From NCBI GenBank assembly GCA_937924895.1, contig CALEYP010000097.1:1-64000 (forward strand): a stretch of 64,000 nt of DNA, in the 5' to 3' direction. How positions within the stretch are numbered: the first letter of the stretch is position 1; the number at the start of each line of letters is the position of its first letter. The DNA is from an uncultured Alphaproteobacteria bacterium (GTDB lineage Bacteria > Pseudomonadota > Alphaproteobacteria > Puniceispirillales > Puniceispirillaceae). Below the pieces are notes generated by a model. That model did no database searches, had not been told where the DNA came from, and was given only the letters and a program-made list of their open reading frames with translations. This document shows positions 61,998 to 64,000 of this stretch, piece by piece. A program made the position numbers and the translations under genes.

Positions 61998-63092
61998 CTA
62001 GGCAAGGTATAGGGTGAGCGCCTGTTTTGTCTCAGCAACATCATGAGTCCGCACAAGCTGTGCACCAGCTTGCACCGCATGAAGCGTCAGAGCAAGCGAG
62101 CCCCCAAGCCGTTCTGTTGCTGGCTCATCTCGTGATAATTTAGCGATGGTAGATTTACGAGATACACCGATAAGTAACGGCACACCAAGTCCATGGAACA
62201 AGCTCGTCCATTGGATGAGCTCAATATTATGGGCTGGTGTTTTGCCAAAACCAAATCCTGGGTCAATCGCAATATGACTTAAGGGTAGACCAGCTTCTAA
62301 CAACACCTGAATCCGCTCTTCAAGCCACCGATACACATCAATAGGCGCAAACTGATAATGTGGGTTGGCCTGCATAGTTTCAGGCGTACCCTGCATATGC
62401 ATGGCAATCGCGAACCCTGTTTGAGCATTCAGATGATAGGCCTCTGCCACCATCTCTGGTGCGCCACTATCGCGAAATCCCCCAACATCATTAATAATAG
62501 GAGCACCAGCACGCAATGCCGCGCCCATAACCTGGGTATGACGCGTATCAGCCGAGACAATGTGGCCGGCTTTCGTCAATGCCTCAATCACCGGCGAGAT
62601 ACGCGCAATTTCAGCCTCAGCACCAACAATTTCAGCGCCAGGGCGGGTTGATTCCCCCCCAACATCTAGGATGGTCGCACCTGCCTCTTGCATCGCCAAT
62701 GCGCCAGCAATCGCATCATCTGTCTGATAATGCTGACCGCCATCTGAAAAACTATCAGGGGTCACATTTACAATCCCCATTACATGAGGCTCTGCCATGG
62801 ATAAGCCAGCAAAATCGGGCCGTGGCGCAGTAAGCCTTTGAAGACGCGCCTCAGCCTCTATTTTATCGCTCATCAGGGCTAGCCACTCATGAACAGAGAG
62901 GCGATAGGCACAATAATCAGCACCATCCTCAGTGATAAGGTCTAGATGCGAAAAGCCCATCCAGCCACCAGCAAGTCGAAAATGAGAGCTATTGCGGGCG
63001 GGATCAGACCAGCGAATTAGGTTCACAGGCCGCAACCAGTAGCTTTGCCCTGGCAGAACGGCCTGTGGTTCAGAAAGATAGGTTAATGCCAT
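61998..63092 (-). CDS. folP: Dihydropteroate synthase FolP with N-terminal extension
   Basis: A 364-residue enzyme of folate synthesis, the sulfonamide target. The catalytic TIM barrel starts near residue 100 with HVMGIVNVTPDSFSDGG and includes LDVGGESTRPGA, INDVGGF, MHMQGTPETM, DPGFGFGKT and GVSRKS. The first hundred residues are an extra domain of unknown role, found also in other alphaproteobacterial FolP proteins as far as recalled. One base separates it from the ftsH stop. Confidence 0.94.
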   Translation of the reverse strand: MALTYLSEPQAVLPGQSYWLRPVNLIRWSDPARNSSHFRLAGGWMGFSHLDLITEDGADYCAYRLSVHEWLALMSDKIEAEARLQRLTAPRPDFAGLSMAEPHVMGIVNVTPDSFSDGGQHYQTDDAIAGALAMQEAGATILDVGGESTRPGAEIVGAEAEIARISPVIEALTKAGHIVSADTRHTQVMGAALRAGAPIINDVGGFRDSGAPEMVAEAYHLNAQTGFAIAMHMQGTPETMQANPHYQFAPIDVYRWLEERIQVLLEAGLPLSHIAIDPGFGFGKTPAHNIELIQWTSLFHGLGVPLLIGVSRKSTIAKLSRDEPATERLGGSLALTLHAVQAGAQLVRTHDVAETKQALTLYLA

Positions 63093-64000
63093 TTATGCTT
63101 GATCAGGACCAGCAGGCTCACCTGAAGGTTTGCTTGTCCGACGACCACCTGTTGGCAGACCAGCACGTGGCTTTTTCGCACGCGGCTCTGTTGGTGGCTC
63201 ATCATCATTCGCATCCTTGCGTGAGATGGTCCCCCCTTCCACAATGATTTTGATCTCTTCGCCGTTTAGCGTCTCATATTCGAGAAGGCCTTGTGCCAGA
63301 TTTTCCAACTCATCATTGTGAGTCTTTAGGATATTTTCGGCATCTTGGTAGGCTTCATCAACAATGCGGCGCACCTCGGCATCGATCAAATCCGCTGTGG
63401 TCTCAGACACATTTTTCTGTTGCGTAACAGACCGGCCAAGGAATACTTCTTGTTCGTCGCCTGCATAAGCAAGGAATCCCAGCTTATCTGACATACCCCA
63501 TTCTGTGACCATGCGGCGTGCCATATCTGTGGCCATACGAATATCGCTTGAGGCACCTGTCGTGATCTTCTCAGAGCCAAAGATGAGGTCTTCGGCAATA
63601 CGACCACCACATGCTACACGCAAATCAGCCAGAATTTTGTCATAAGCAAGAGACACACGATCCCCTTCTGGCAGACGCATCACCATACCGAGGGCCCGGC
63701 CACGAGGAATAATCGTTGCCTTATGGATTGGGTCGGATGCCGCCAAATGCAGCGCCACCACGGCGTGACCTGCCTCATGATAGGCCGTTAGGCGCTTTTC
63801 ATCATCGGTCATCACCATTGACCGACGCTCAGAGCCCATCATCACCTTATCTTTGGCTTCTTCAAATTCAGCCATTGAGACAGTGCGACGCCCTTTACGA
63901 GCGGCTAGCAAGGCCGCCTCATTCACAAGATTAGCCAAATCAGCGCCTGAGAAACCTGGTGTACCGCGCGCAATCACACGTGGTTCAACATCATTGGCCA
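63093..64000 (-). CDS. ftsH: ATP-dependent zinc metalloprotease FtsH, C-terminal part
   Basis: About 302 residues from the end of FtsH; the 5' part lies beyond the right edge, and the frame is open to base 64000. It covers the end of the AAA domain ([25 protein letters not shown]), the zinc protease motif HEAGH and the second metal ligand region with the LIFG/ASSDI.. segment. The C-terminal tail is basic and Pro-rich. FtsH is a hexameric inner-membrane protease that degrades membrane proteins and, in E. coli, sigma32 and LpxC; both genes are in this window. Confidence 0.96.
   Translation of the reverse strand, partial: ANDVEPRVIARGTPGFSGADLANLVNEAALLAARKGRRTVSMAEFEEAKDKVMMGSERRSMVMTDDEKRLTAYHEAGHAVVALHLAASDPIHKATIIPRGRALGMVMRLPEGDRVSLAYDKILADLRVACGGRIAEDLIFGSEKITTGASSDIRMATDMARRMVTEWGMSDKLGFLAYAGDEQEVFLGRSVTQQKNVSETTADLIDAEVRRIVDEAYQDAENILKTHNDELENLAQGLLEYETLNGEEIKIIVEGGTISRKDANDDEPPTEPRAKKPRAGLPTGGRRTSKPSGEPAGPDQA

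Overview
This window is 64 kb of a bacterial chromosome, almost fully coding, of moderate GC by eye, and clearly alphaproteobacterial. The main evidence is a complete division and cell wall (dcw) cluster running mraZ-rsmH-ftsL-ftsI-murE-murF-mraY-murD-ftsW-murG-murC-murB-ddl-ftsQ-ftsA-ftsZ and continuing into lpxC-bamD-recN-ligA. The neighbours hisZ-purA, serC-serA and ftsH-folP-glmM, an RpoH-type heat-shock sigma factor and a long-linker FtsZ agree. The gene content and compact, heavily overlapping layout would suit a marine lineage such as SAR116, but that placement is inference. No insertion sequence, prophage, CRISPR array or tRNA was seen.

Region 1 (1-18.4 kb) is a mixed accessory and housekeeping stretch of short, independently oriented genes. 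It holds a UspA remnant at the window edge, an AGCS amino-acid:cation symporter, an ATP-grasp ligase, a single-domain voltage-gated Na+-type channel, RidA, an ArsC-fold reductase, a Rieske oxygenase, a CBS-pair protein, a secreted DsrE-like protein, a DCC thiol protein, a cadherin/RTX surface protein split by an in-frame TAA, an AEC transporter, ArsH, a secreted FKBP-rhodanese fusion, a zinc-ribbon protein, a VanZ-like protein, DUF2237, PlsC, TusA, a TerB/DnaJ protein and an Uup-like ABC-F ATPase.

Region 2 (18.4-20 kb) carries the RNase P RNA with its own promoter and terminator, an unrecognised secreted protein preceded by two small hairpins, and the mraZ control region. That region has three MraZ-type boxes at an exact 10-bp period.

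Region 3 (20-43.9 kb, + strand) is the dcw cluster and its extension. Most genes overlap by 4-17 bp, so they are probably one translationally coupled operon making lipid II and the divisome, followed by lipid A (lpxC), outer-membrane assembly (bamD) and DNA repair genes (recN, ligA). Two oddities sit here: murF has an in-frame TAA although its length and register are otherwise intact, and a 34-codon ORF with a strong ribosome site lies between ftsA and ftsZ.

Region 4 (43.8-64 kb) holds an M24 aminopeptidase, prmA and a UvrD/PcrA helicase on the minus strand; mlaA-mlaC; ettA; a YggT-like protein; a small membrane protein and rluD whose divergent start codons overlap; rpoH; and then a minus-strand run of purA, hisZ, serA, serC, glmM, folP and the 3' part of ftsH.

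Most of the window is ordinary core genome. The points worth a second look are the two in-frame TAA codons, the ftsA-ftsZ small ORF, the FKBP-rhodanese fusion, the overlapping divergent starts and several unexplained RNA or DNA hairpins.
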